DNA from: Miscanthus floridulus
Lineage: Eukaryota; Streptophyta; Magnoliopsida; Poales; Poaceae
Length of the DNA stretch: 64,000 bases
Direction of reading: 5' to 3'
Assembly (NCBI RefSeq): GCF_019320115.1
Contig: NC_089594.1
Coordinates: forward strand, 20,916,055 to 20,980,054
Part shown: positions 32,735 to 43,918 of the stretch, piece after piece
Layout of the letters: each line of letters begins with the position of its first letter
Position numbering within the stretch: position 1 is the first letter of the stretch
The notes under the pieces: generated by a model
The model's input: the letters and a program-made list of their open reading frames with translations, nothing else
What the model was told of the DNA's origin: nothing
The model's database searches: none
Made by a program: the position numbers and the translations under genes

Positions 32735-33200
32735 TGATATAGTGATTTAATATAGTGTGTGTTTGAGATATTATGTAATAATTGTGAATTCAGATGTTTA
32801 TTATGTCATGTTTTAAATTAAATCAATGTTTGATTTGGTGGGATTTCTCTCTCAAAAAGGTAAATTATTAGGATACTGAGTGATGAAAAATTAAAATATT
32901 AACGTTAAAATGATATGAAAACAAATTTCCTGTCCAAAACCAATAATTTTAATAATTTTAATTAAACACTACATTTTTGCATTAACGAAATAATAAATAT
33001 TAGTTACATTATGTTTTATAATTCTAACAAAAAATAAAAAAAGTTAGGTTATCGATTTTTCCTATGTGCAATAAACAAAAATAAAATTCATATTTTTAAC
33101 AAAATAATTTTATGCCTTTTATTTAATTTACTATGTATTTAATAAAAACTATTGCATTTCTATTGTATGTAACAAGACTATTGCTTAAAACAGGCGGGAA
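32735..33200. other. AT-rich spacer between the two CACTA genes
   Basis: Very AT-rich, no ORF. It is likely the 3' UTR/terminator region of the transposase gene; no specific signal was assigned. Confidence 0.5.
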
Positions 33201-33216
33201 ACGAAACTGCAGGCCA

Positions 33217-33452
33217 CCTTTACTCCCGGGTGGGAAGCCCACCCGGGAGTAAAGGTGGGCTGCAGTTTCGCGGCCCGCCAAAAAAAATCCTTTACTCCCG
33301 GTGCGTGTTACCAACCGGGAGTAAATACCTTTACTCCCGGTTGGTAACACGCACCGGGAGTAAAGGTACCTTTACTCCCGGTTGGTAACACGCACCGGGA
33401 GTAAAGGGTTTTTACTCCCGGTTGGTGGATGGCACCGGGAGTAATTCTCCTC
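33217..33452. repeat. Internal array of TTTACTCCCGG palindromes
   Basis: Five to six 35-bp-class palindromes of the form TTTACTCCCGG...CCGGGAGTAAA lie head to tail, two of them in opposite orientation. They resemble CACTA subterminal repeats but sit between the two genes, directly upstream of a TATA box. Confidence 0.85.
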
Positions 33453-33455
33453 TGC

Positions 33456-33462
33456 TATATAA
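33456..33462 (+). promoter_or_regulatory. TATA box upstream of the second CACTA gene
   Basis: TATATAA follows the palindrome array within 10 bp. It is followed by a GC-rich, CT-rich leader-like region (33470-33715) ending near a possible 5'-UTR splice donor (CAGTAGGTAC, about 33712). The coding start at 34883 would be reached after a leader intron. Confidence 0.45.
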
Positions 33463-34882
33463 CCTCCAGCGCCTGGCAGATCGATCCGCTCGTCTTCTTC
33501 CTCGTCGAACACCGCCGCCCTCTTCTTCCTCGCGCCGCGTCTGTTCGCCTTCCGTGACACCGGCGTCGCCGTCTTCTTCCTCGTGCGGCCTCCACCGCGC
33601 GCGCCCGTGCCCCTCCTCCGCGCTTGCCCGTGGCCCTCCACCGCGCCCTCCTCCGCGCCCGACACGCCCTCCACCGCGCGTTGCCCCACCGCGCCGGCCC
33701 GAGGCCCTCCAGTAGGTACACTGCCGATATTTGGAACTCTAAATGATTTTAAATAAAAACATATCTTAAGGCAAGTTTTGAATATTTGGAACTCTAAATG
33801 ACAAGTATAATTAAGGATCACCAATAAAATTACTTTAGAAATTAATTGGATCGATATAAATCCATGGCTTGTATAATAAACACGCTATATATTATTCGGA
33901 AACAACGCTACGAACCATCCGCTTGCTGTTAAGATATGTTTGTTAATAAACACGCTATATATTATTCGGAAACAACGCTACATTAATAGAAGAATTTTTT
34001 CTATCTTCATAGATCAATGTTTGTTAACGAAATTTTATCCAAATATATTCATGTAGGGTCTTTTTTTTTGAAGGATTTGTTGTAGGATATATAATGGTCA
34101 AATAGGAACTCAATTTTGATACCCAGTTTGTAAACTAAGCGTTTTTTAGTTTATCAAAAATATCACATGTTTCTTCATTTGTGAACTTTGAATATACAGA
34201 TATAATATATTAATGTTGCTAAAGTAATATGAGCATTACATATTTTTTCCGGGAAGACTATCTTCAAACTTTATATCATAGCATCAGAGATCGCCTGTAA
34301 AAGAAGAAAATAAATTCTTATCATTTCGGAAATAGTAATGGTTATATGAGCAATAAGACACATATACTTACATTTCATAATGACTTATACTTATATTATT
34401 AACATAGAATTTTCTCATATGATGAATGACTACATGGTTGATCACATGGTACATAGGATCACAACATCACGCACCGACACCGCCCCGGCCCGCCTCACGT
34501 CGTCGTCGTCGTCGTCAGCACGCCGGCCCGCCTCACGTCATCGTCGTCAGCACACCGGCCACCGCGCCGACACGTATATATACGTCATTTGTATTCATAT
34601 GCATTTCGTCCATGCGTTTCTATGTATACGGCGGAGCACCGCCGCCCTCGTTCACCCATGTGTACAGACATATATACGGCGGAGTGGAGCACCGCCACTC
34701 TTGTCACACCGCCCTTTCTCGTGCCCTAATTCGCCCTAGTACCGACGTAGTTCGTCCTAGTGTGGCGAATTGCGTCCGTGATCGAGGGGCAAGATTTAAT
34801 AATGCATATTGTTTGTAGATTTTACGCATGTAATAAGCAAAGATTTGACGTACTATATATTGGTTTTGTTTTTTGAAGCTAG

Positions 34883-37800
34883 ATGGCCGACCCGAGAAAT
34901 ATGGATGAGGAGGAGTTGATGATGAATTTGATCAACACTGGCACTCAAGTTGCCGGCGATGATGGTGCTAAAAATAACATGCAAGAGGATGTAGATGACG
35001 GGAGTCAGTACTTAGCTCTTGAACAAAATGAGCAACAACATATTGGCCAAGTATATATTTTTTATTATTAGCTATATATATATATTATCATATGTCCTAT
35101 GTGTGCTCATGACATTAAAAATAATGTTTATGTTTTGTAGCCCTCTGGATCGACATCAACAACTACAACGAAGAGTAAAAATGTTCGAGGTCCCAAAAAG
35201 CCATTGGAGGGTCGCTTCATCATCTCAGAGTTCAATGTGGATACAGGAGAACCGGGGGGGCCGAATAAAATGAAATTTGTGCACCACTGTGGTTACCTTG
35301 TACGGGACCGACTCCCGATTAGTACCCGTGAATGGAAGAAGAAGACCAATGCTCCTCATATCAGTTTTGTCTCCGATCGTGACAAGGCGTTAATTTGGAA
35401 TGATGTCTTGGTACATTTCACGCTCCAAACAGATGATTATGATGATATAATAGATGGTGATGAATTGAAGGAGCGAGTTAGGGATTGGGCAATGAAGAAG
35501 ATGGCCACCCAGTTTCAGACTTGGAAGAAACACCTATACACGACGTATGTCAAGAAGAACATAGCACCAGATTTTACTGTCCCAGGCCCGATCTCAAAGC
35601 AGAGGCCCTATTGGGATGAGTTTGTACAGTACAAGACTTCGGAAGAGGGTGTGAGTCGGGTGATAAAGAACCAACATAATGCCCAACAGAAGACATACCA
35701 CCATACCTTGGGATCAGGTGGCTACCCGACTGCCATTAAGAAGTGGAACAAAATGGAAGCAGACCTTCTTGCCAAGGGTATCAGACCAGAATCACTCGAG
35801 TGGGGAGAACGTGCAAAGAATTGGTTTTTCGCTCATGGGGGAACACTAGACCAGGAGACAGGGAAGTGCGTTTATGGCGCAAGACTGCAAGAAGCAGCAG
35901 AAAGATTGTTTTATGCTCAGAGAGCTACTGCTAGTGGTGCGTTCAGGCCCAACAGAGAGAAGGATGAGCTGACATACGCCATCGGGACTATTGAACATGG
36001 TGGCCGAACTAGAGGCAAAGGAAGTGTCTCGTGGGAGCATGGATTCCCTCAGGACAGACCTTCCTACAGAAGTCGCCAGAGAAAGAAGGAAGAAGAGGCA
36101 CACCGGCTCCAGAGGTTGGAGGAAGCGGTGCGTGAAGCACAGGAGCGGGAAAAAAACCTTGAAGCGAGAATGCAGGAGGAAATCAAAAGGCAAGTGCAAA
36201 TAGCAGTGAGTGCAAGCAAGCAGGCATCAGAGCCAGGAATCAACATTAGCCAATCTGTTCAGTTGAAAAGCAGCTGCGCTTCCACGGAGATACCAAATCA
36301 AGGGGACACAGGACTGCGCTTCCCTGTGGATGACGTCACTGAACCTTGTACAACGTGTGAGCTACACATTCCGAAGGAGAATTCCACAATCAAGGTGGCT
36401 ATCGGTCTTGTTAATCCTATCGACCGAACCAAGACACCAAGGATTCATGGGAATATAATCCAAGAAGGATATGCCACCATCTCGGTAGATAAAGCTGAAA
36501 AAGGTTTTAGTGATTTGCCTCTTGACATTCCTGGAGGTGATGGCGAGAAGACTCTAGGAGAAGCGGAGAAGACATTCATTCTATGGCGCAAGCGCTACAT
36601 CATCATTCCAGGGATGTCGGCTCCACCTCCTCCTGAACTACCTCACCATAGGTATGTGCGGATGAAAACACTACATCATTAATTTGTATTGGCTTAAATA
36701 ATTAACAATCTGCTCATAATAATATGTCATTCCTTTTTTTGTAGCAGATCCTCCCCCAATCTAAATCCAATTGTTCAATCGCCAGATCATCATAGTGCTC
36801 TGTACGATGACATTGTGTTGGAAGACGAGGCTGCATCCACACCCTCTCCAAGGAGGTCTCCAACGCCGCAGCCGCCACCTCCAAGGAGGTCTCCAACGCC
36901 GCTGCCAACACCTCCAAGGAGGTCTCCAACGCCGCTGCCAACACCTCCAAGGAGGTCTCCAACGCCTCCCCCGCCCCCACCTACCAAGAAGCCTAGCAAG
37001 AGGCCAGCCCCTCAAACGAAGAACCAGTCCCCGCCTGCAAAGAAAGCCACCGTGAAACCAAGGGTTATTCCCAAAATAATATCTGAAGAGAAGGAAGAAG
37101 GAACTGATGCATATAAAAAAGACATGTCTAGATTCTATGACAAACTTAAAATGAATCAAGAAGCAAGGAGAAACCCAGAGAAACCGTACTTCTTCGTAGC
37201 TCCGGATATTTTAAGAAAAAAGGTGATTTCTTACCAGCATCAACAGCGGGAATCTCGTAAGCCGTCCAAATCAACGTTATCAGACTATGACCGCACTCTC
37301 ACCAAGTCAATTGAGGCGGCACAGAAAAAGAAGCGGGCAGGGAAAGGAGTTGCCCAACTCGGACAACAAGCGCACCAATCAATCCCCCCGCTAGTTGTTG
37401 GTAATGAATATGGTTCGAATTTAGGATTAATGCATCAGGCAAACATACCTCCGGATGTCGATTTGGATCACCTTGGTGAATTTCTTGATGAGACTGGTCT
37501 CGACCTTTACCAGATGTTTGGTGATGGAAACATTGAGAGTGCGGCGGAGGTTGATATTTGGAAGAAAAAATTTGTACTAGGCCAGAGTCTATACAACCCT
37601 CAAGCCTTATCTGATCTGGGGACGCAAATGTACCTGCTAAACAAGTGGTACATGCAGGCGTCTACCAGTGGAGACTTCTGCGTTGGTGTCAGAATTAGAG
37701 ACGAACATTGGTTCCGTGGCGATGATGTTATGTATGTTGACTTTGCAGAATTTCATCAACTATGCCACCTGACCTCTCTGGACAAAGTTATCATTAGCTG

Positions 37801-38901
37801 CTATTGCCTGTAAGTAATAATTCTTTCGATCTATTATTAAACTCATCATATGTGTGTATATGCATATAAATTATCCTAACAAGTACTATATATATGCAGA
37901 TTTACAATGACAGAGCTCAGAAAGGAAGGCTGCAATGAAATTGGTTTTGTTGATCCCCATATAGTATTCAAAGACCCAATTACTCCAATGACTAATTGGA
38001 AGTCTGAGTCAGAGAGTAACCTCATGAACTTCTTAGTGAACCAACGCCACAAGAAGGATATACTCTTTCCCTATAACTTCAAGTGAGTGTTAATCATGTC
38101 GATCATAGCCTTAATGGCTCATATGTTGATTCTAGTTAATTAATGAGTGTTATGCGTTATATCCTATAAACACATGCAGCAATCACTGGATATTGATGGA
38201 CATCGATCTGGTGAAAAGTCACTTGATAATCTATGACTCGATGAGAAAACCACAACAAGACTACCAAGATATGATAGATATTATCCAGAGGTAATTTCGA
38301 GATCTCTAGCAACTATATATACACACAAACATGATGATTAACTATATCTGATGACGTGGCAAATTTTTTATTGGGCAGTGTTTGGAAAACCTTTATTGAG
38401 AAGCAACACATGGAAAAATGCAAAGCGCCACTGAATGTAATCCCATTGAAAGTAAGTCCCCTGAATCGCATCATCTTTATTAATTAAACATATAGCTTTC
38501 ACCGGATCACCAGATTGGATGACAAATCTTTTTCTCGTAAAGTGGTGTCTGAGGCAGGAACAGGGGAACAACTACTGTGGTTACTATGTTTGCAAGTTTA
38601 TCAAGGTGGTCTCCCAAAGAACTCCTACAGAGAGACTCAAAGTACGTTAAAAATACACTATATATTCATTTAATTATTATTATTGATTGTGTTACTATGT
38701 CTTTATATATATATATGTACATATATTAATTTATTTTCCTTTAATTCAAACCTGTAGACTCGATGGTTGGAGGAAAAGGTCATACGGCAAGACCAAATCA
38801 AAGCAATTCAAGAGTCTATAGCCGGATTTTTTAATGAGCAGGTCATCGATTCCAAGGGCGAGTTCTACTTCGACCCAACACTGCCATTGAAGCCAAGCTA
38901 G
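34883..38901 (+). CDS. CACTA second protein: Ptta/En-Spm domain plus Ulp1-like C48 protease, 8 exons
   Basis: Proposed exons: 34883-35050, 35141-36651, 36745-37809, 37900-38082, 38180-38290, 38379-38451, 38543-38641, 38758-38901. The total is 3354 nt (1117 aa plus stop), GT/AG at every junction, all phases compatible. Residues about 104-270 form a plant Ptta/En/Spm transposase domain (HHCGYLVRDRLP; RPYWDEFVQYKTSEEG). A charged coiled coil covers about 366-417, and a Pro-rich repeat with four 33-bp units lies at about 594-640. The C-terminal 200 residues are a Ulp1/C48 cysteine protease fold with His978 (NHWILMDID), Asp995 (IIYDS) and Cys1049 (NNYCGYYVC). Ulp1-type enzymes cleave SUMO-like conjugates; the target here is unknown. 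Such fusions are known from grass CACTA elements. No disruption is seen. Confidence 0.85.
36848..36966 (+). repeat. 33-bp coding minisatellite (PPRRSPTP repeats)
   Basis: CCAAGGAGGTCTCCAACGCC starts at 36848, 36881, 36914 and 36947, exactly 33 bp apart. It encodes repeated Pro/Arg/Ser units in the linker of the second CACTA protein. The period keeps the frame. Confidence 0.95.
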
Positions 38902-38991
38902 AGGATGAGAAGAAACTTGTTATGTCACAACAACTATAATGCAATCTTTTGTAATATATGCACATGAAATAATATAATGTAAAATACACAT

Positions 38992-39029
38992 ATGCATGCA
39001 TGCATGTAAATATATATATGATGCATGCA

Positions 39030-39060
<31 letters not shown>

Positions 39061-39061
39061 T
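38992..39061. repeat. GCAT and AT microsatellites
   Basis: GCATGCATGCATG runs followed by a (AT)n tract at 39032-39061, in the 3' region of the second CACTA gene. Confidence 0.85.
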
Positions 39062-39215
39062 TCTATGATTGAATTGTGTGATTTAATACGTTCATTGTGC
39101 TTGAACCGAAACATACTATATGCGCGTATAAATGTATAATTAGCAGCGTACAATACGACTTCGAAAACCTATTTTGAAAAGAAAACAAAAAAATGAAAAG
39201 AAAAGAAAAAAGAAA

Positions 39216-39458
39216 AAAACCTTTAGTCCCGGTTCGTATTACCAACCGGGACTAAAGGTGCCGGCCATCGTGGCATGTCAGGAGGCACCTTTAGTCCCGG
39301 TTGGTGTTACCCACCGGGACTAAAGGTCCTCCTTTAGTCCCGGTTCCTGACCCGGGACTAAAGGACCCCCCCTTTAGTCCCGGATGCTTGCTCCCGGGTG
39401 GGGAACCGGGACTAGAGGGGGTTCCCCACCGGGAGTAAAGCTCGGTTCTGTACTAGTG
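39216..39458. repeat. CACTA 3' subterminal palindromes and terminal inverted repeat
   Basis: Four CCTTTAGTCCCGG-type palindromes are followed by the terminus GGTTCTGTACTAGTG (inverse of CACTAGTACAGAACC). AAG follows at 39459-39461. Confidence 0.85.
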
Positions 39459-39829
39459 AAGTGTGTGTGCGCGCTTTCGTGACCAGCCGGCCAATCTAAC
39501 CCATGTGGCCACCGTCACCCATCTGATGTCTAAGTGTCTCCTTAGGTGACGTACAAGGGCTAACTGGACGTTACAGCTAATTCAAGCTGACTAATTAACA
39601 CTTAGTTGCCAAAAAGCATCCAGCGTACCTAGGCTTTGCCGAGCAAGACTTGACTTGCCTTGCCCCGAGATGTGCCAGGAACATGCCCACTTCGCGAAGG
39701 ACTAGGCTTTGCCCACGTTTTTCGAGGAAAAAAACTAGGATTTGCCAAGGACTAGGATTCACTTTCGATCACATGCGCCAGCAGACACATGGTCTCATCA
39801 CATGGGCTAGGCTTTGCAGAGGAAGACTT
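39459..39829. repeat. 371-bp flanking direct repeat, right copy (A2)
   Basis: The partner of 27791-28161. Here the block abuts the CACTA right end and continues past 39829 into its natural downstream sequence (CGCTTGCATAAAG), showing the pre-insertion state of the copia site. Confidence 0.95.
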
Positions 39830-40215
39830 CGCTTGCATAAAGATGTGCCAGGCATACACGTAATTCAATTTATAAATAACTGAGATGGACCCATGACATT
39901 GGCATACGTTCACTAAATATTCCCTATAGGGCTGACTGCACATCAAGATGGTATATCAAATGTGCGAACCACAAGAACTTACGATCCATCTTCGTTTCTT
40001 GGCCACTTGCACAACTTGATCGAGGTTTTTAATTGTCTTAGTCAGACCAAATGTCATATGTGAAGTTGTTTGCTCCATCCCAATTTACAATTTCATGGAT
40101 GGCATTCAAAACAAAACGACCATGTGCATATTGCAAGTGCGCCACTGTCAACTTCACACGCATATGCCACAAAACAACCATACACTTCTCTCTAAAGGAT
40201 TTTGTGGATGTCCTA

Positions 40216-40798
40216 CACTACTAGAGAACAGACTTTAGAACGATGTCCCAATTTAGCATTAGCCTCGGTATTTTTTACCCCCGGGACTGAAGGATCTTTA
40301 GTCCCGGTTGGTAATACCAACCGGGACTAAATGTTTCTTTACTCCCGGTTGGAGCCACCAACTGGGACTAAAAAGTCATCCAACCTTTAGTCCCGGTTGG
40401 TAATACCAACCCAGACTAAAGGTAGACCCTTTAGTCCCGGTTGGTAACACCAACCCCGACTAAAGGACCCTTTAGTCCCGGTTGGTAACACCAACCGGGA
40501 CTAAAGGTCCCCCGATGGGATAGTTCAAAAGGAAAGCATCACATCCATTGTCAGATGTGTTGTGTAGGTGGGGTGGTAAGCTTCGCGCGAGGCAGTGCAT
40601 GAGGTCTTGAGTTCGAATCTCACGGGGCGCAGCGGTGGAAGGTATTATTTTTTTTTAAGCTGGGAGGATCTTTAGTCCCGGTTGTGGCAAACCGGGACTA
40701 AAGATCCCCACCTTTAATCCCGGAATGCTGGTCCCGGTTGGGAAACCGGGACAAAAGGCCTTTCCCAACCGGGACTAAAGCCAGATTGTGTAGTAGTG
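40216..40798. mobile_element. CACTA MITE 3 (583 bp, TSD CTA)
   Basis: It starts CACTACTAGAGAACAG and ends with inverted GTGTAGTAGTG. Perfect CTA duplications flank it (40213-40215 and 40799-40801). It has the same palindromes and internal tRNA-like module as MITEs 1 and 2. Confidence 0.9.
40556..40656 (+). ncRNA. Candidate tRNA-like Pol III unit inside CACTA MITE 3
   Basis: A-box-like TAGGTGGGGTGGTAAG (40565-40580), B-box AGTTCGAATCTC (40610-40621) with a nearly complete T-stem (TGAG/CTCA), and a long T-run at 40648-40656. It is the best preserved of the three modules at the B box. Confidence 0.3.
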
Positions 40799-40884
40799 CT
40801 AGGTGGGACCTAGCACACTCATGACATCTGTCTCGTCCACAGGCGGGGCGTTCGAGGATTTATCTGGCCAAGAACGAGTACCTG

Positions 40885-41127
40885 GGCCTCGTTTAGATGC
40901 TGAAAAAATTTCAACCCGATGAATAGTACCACTTTCGTCTTATTTGACAAATATTGTCCAATCGTGGACCAACTAGGCTCAAAAGATTCATCTCGTGATT
41001 TCCAACTAAACTGTGTAATTAGTTATTTTTTTTACCTACATTTAATACTCCATGCAAGCGGCTAAAAATTGATGTGATGGAGAGAGAGTGAAAAAACTTG
41101 GAATTTTGGTGGCATCTAAACAAGGCC
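40885..41127. mobile_element. Tourist-like MITE (243 bp)
   Basis: The terminal inverted repeats GGCCTCGTTTAGATGC and GCATCTAAACAAGGCC differ at one position. CTG trinucleotides flank both ends (40882-40884 and 41128-41130). The superfamily assignment to PIF/Harbinger rests on the TIR style and 3-bp duplication; the duplication is not the usual TAA. Confidence 0.7.
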
Positions 41128-41130
41128 CTG

Positions 41131-41910
41131 ATTGGTTTTGGAGAGTGCCTGGTTAGCCTCACCGTTTAAATCGCCCATCCATTGCGTGTTCCATCTGTCT
41201 GCGGTCCTTGCAATCGTGCACTTTCTGATGTGTGACCAATTGAGGGTCAAGAGCCATTTAGGCGACTCTGCTGGGGAAGAAAGCAAGCAAATATATGACT
41301 ATGGCTAACGGTAATAAAGATGATCATCCACATCAAAACAATTTCAGTAACAGCTTAAAGCTTTTTTCTTATCTGGATTGTTCATAGTGGAGATTCTCGA
41401 ACTAGTTATTGGACCTGTTACGAGTGTGACAAGACAATCTAGGAGATAACAGGTTTGTTCGAAATTGGAATATATTTTTTTCAATTTTCACATTGTCCAT
41501 GAATAGATTTGAGTTCATAATCAATTCCAAAACTGCTTAAATCATTTTAATCCCTGAAAAAATTTTAAAACTCCAAAAAGTTGGGAAAATTAAATTCACA
41601 ATGATATATTGAAATATAAGGAACCCAAATATAATTTTTGGTGCTCAGGACAACGACCTTTTACATCATGTGAAAAATAGATTTCACTTGGTTGCTCCAA
41701 TAAACCATGAATGGTCGTCCCCACAAAAAAACTGCAGTAGCATATGTCTATGCCAACAAAAACATCCCCGATTTTTTGTAAAAAGGGTAACATGGACAAA
41801 TCTCACATCTTCTCTCAAACCCAACGATCACAATGATATAATTTCATGTAATGACTTACTCAGATCGAGAACTTATGGTCTGTTCTTGTTTATTACAAAG
41901 AATCTTTCGT
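41131..41910. other. AT-rich intergenic DNA
   Basis: No ORF beyond background, and no terminal repeats recognised. Confidence 0.5.
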
Positions 41911-43918
41911 AGGATGTGCCCTTTCTAGTGTTTTGTTCAAGAATATAACTTAGGTAGCCATTATTGTGCGATGTCTAAGGTTCTGTTTTGATCACATAGG
42001 GCTAATGGTTATAGTTATTAAAGCTAGCTAATATTTACTTGGTTAAAATTAGTTTGTCCATTCGATTGACTACGTGTGTTAATATTATAATCAATTGTAG
42101 GATTGATGGTTAAAGCTTCATTTTTCTTTTGGTGTGTGCTCAAGAGCCATGGAAGGTGTAGGTGAGTGAGGCAGTTTAATGTTTTATATGGATCCACACG
42201 TTACCATGGGTTGTCGCGGCGGCCCGTCCTCCACCAGGCTTCAGCGGCGCGGCGTCATCTCGATCCGCCTCCAGTGACGGCCACGATGGCGGATCTGCCC
42301 CGGCGAGGGCGTATCCGGCCCCGGCGATGGTGGATCCGGACCCGGCGGCTCCACGTCGTCGATCCGGCCACCAGCGGCTCCACGGCGTCGATCCGGCCAC
42401 CGGTGGCTCCACGGCGTGAATCCACATCGGGCGCCCCTCTCCCGGCGGCTGGTGGGCCTGTCGACGGCGGATCCGGCGAGGTGGAGCTCAAGGCGAGCTC
42501 GCATCAGATCCCGGCGGCGCTAGGGTTTCGGTAGGGTTTCGGACTATTGGGTTGGAAACGGGCTCGCCGGTGGGCTGAGAATGGGCTCGCTGGCGGGCTC
42601 CTTGTTTTTTTTTGGCGGCTTTGCCCGCCGCAGTGAGGCCACGATTTACCGTGGCCTCTAGGCCGCGGCGGACGGCTTTGCCCGCCGCGGGAAACCGAAA
42701 ACGTCCGCCTACAGTAAAGTTTGTGTAGTAGTGAAGCAGAGAGGCGTCGGAGGTGGGGGGTGACAGATAGGGGCCCACCCATCGGTGATTGAGAAGGTGA
42801 TGGAACGGTGGGGCCGTGTCTGCCAGGGAGGGAGAGAAGGGTGAGAGGTGGGGCCCATCTGTCAGAGAGAAAAAGAAAGAGAGGAGTGGGGAGGTTATGT
42901 GTGCGGGCTGTTGCTGTAGCTGGGTCACCGCTTGTCTGCGATGTCGTTACTGCAGGCCAGAAGCCAGGAGGGGTGAGAGAGAAAAAGAAAATGCTTTCCA
43001 TTTTGCTAAATGGGAAACTTGAAAGGGGTTTTCACAAATTCGAACTAATTTTTGAAATATAATTTGAAGGCTAATTTTCCAAAACAGTAGAGGTTTTGAT
43101 TTAATTTTTTAAATTTGTTTTTCACTCGACAAGGCTACACAAAGGCATGATGCAACAAACAAATCAATTAAATTGTAGAATTTTTTCGAAAAACTTTTTT
43201 TTACTATTCAAATTCTCAGACCAGTCATATGAGAAGTTGTTCGCTCCATCCCAATTTACAATTTCATAGAAGGCTTTCAAAACAAAACAACCATATGCAT
43301 TTTACAAGCTAGTGCGCCACTATCAAGTTGACACGCATATATATGCCACAATTATTATTGGGAAAAAGTCTACATAATCCCCTCAACTACGAGGGGTGGA
43401 CTACATAACCCCCTAATAAACTATAAAACCGTTTATTGTACCCTCTGAACTATCAAAACCGTTCAAATAACCCCCAAGGCGGTTTTGGAGGATGGTTTTA
43501 CCTTATTCTTTTTTATTTATTTTGGCTGAACCTTTAATAAATCATAATAAATCATAGAAAAATTATAAAATAGAAAATCTAATTTTGTAGGATGTGCCCT
43601 TTCTTGTGTTTTGTTCAAGAATCTAACTTAGGTAGCCATTATTGTGCGATTTCTAAGGGTCTGTTTTGATCGCATAGGGCCAATGGTTATAGTTATTAAA
43701 GCTAGCTAATATTTATTTGGTTAGAATTAGTTTGTCCATTCGATCGACTACGTGTGTTAATATTATAATCAATGGTAGGATTGATGGTTAAAGCTTCATT
43801 TTTCTTTTTTTTTTATCACTGCTTCATTTTTCTTTTGGAGTGTGCTCAAGAGCCATGGAAGGTGTAGGTGAGTGAGGCAGTTCGGTGTTTTATATGGATC
43901 CGCACGTTAGCATGGATT
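41911..43918. repeat. Local duplication block B (41911-42215 and 43589-43918)
   Basis: The block from GATGTGCCCTTTCT through AGCTAGCTAATATTTA to GCCATGGAAGGTGTAGGTGAG occurs twice with about 5% differences. The second copy has a small T-rich insertion near 43800. Confidence 0.9.
42217..42733. mobile_element. CACTA-type right end with GC-rich cargo
   Basis: It ends GTGTAGTAGTG at 42733 (inverse CACTACTACAC). In the paralogous block at 44602 the flanking sequence lacks this segment, as expected for an insertion before AAGCAGAGAGG. GC-rich codon-like DNA (42217-42540) and GCGGCGGGCAAAG-type inverted repeats (42615-42690) lie inside. No left CACTA end was found. Confidence 0.5.

Larger units (their letters stand above)
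29436..39458 (+). mobile_element. CACTA (En/Spm-like) element, 5' end missing
   Basis: It contains a TNP2-type transposase, a second gene with Ptta and Ulp1-like domains, subterminal CCCGG palindromes, and a right terminus that reads as inverted CACTAGTACAGAACCGAG at 39458. The 3 bp after the right end are AAG; the left copy of the flanking repeat also has AAG at 27791-27793 where the element would have inserted. The left terminus and left subterminal repeats are absent because the element is joined to copia gag near 29436. Confidence 0.8.

Noticed and set aside
43360..43588. Repeat-like segment (TCAAAACCGTTCAAATAACCC region) as a separate MITE
   Set aside because: It interrupts the duplicated blocks and resembles a known style of grass repeat, but I found no matching ends, so no element is called.
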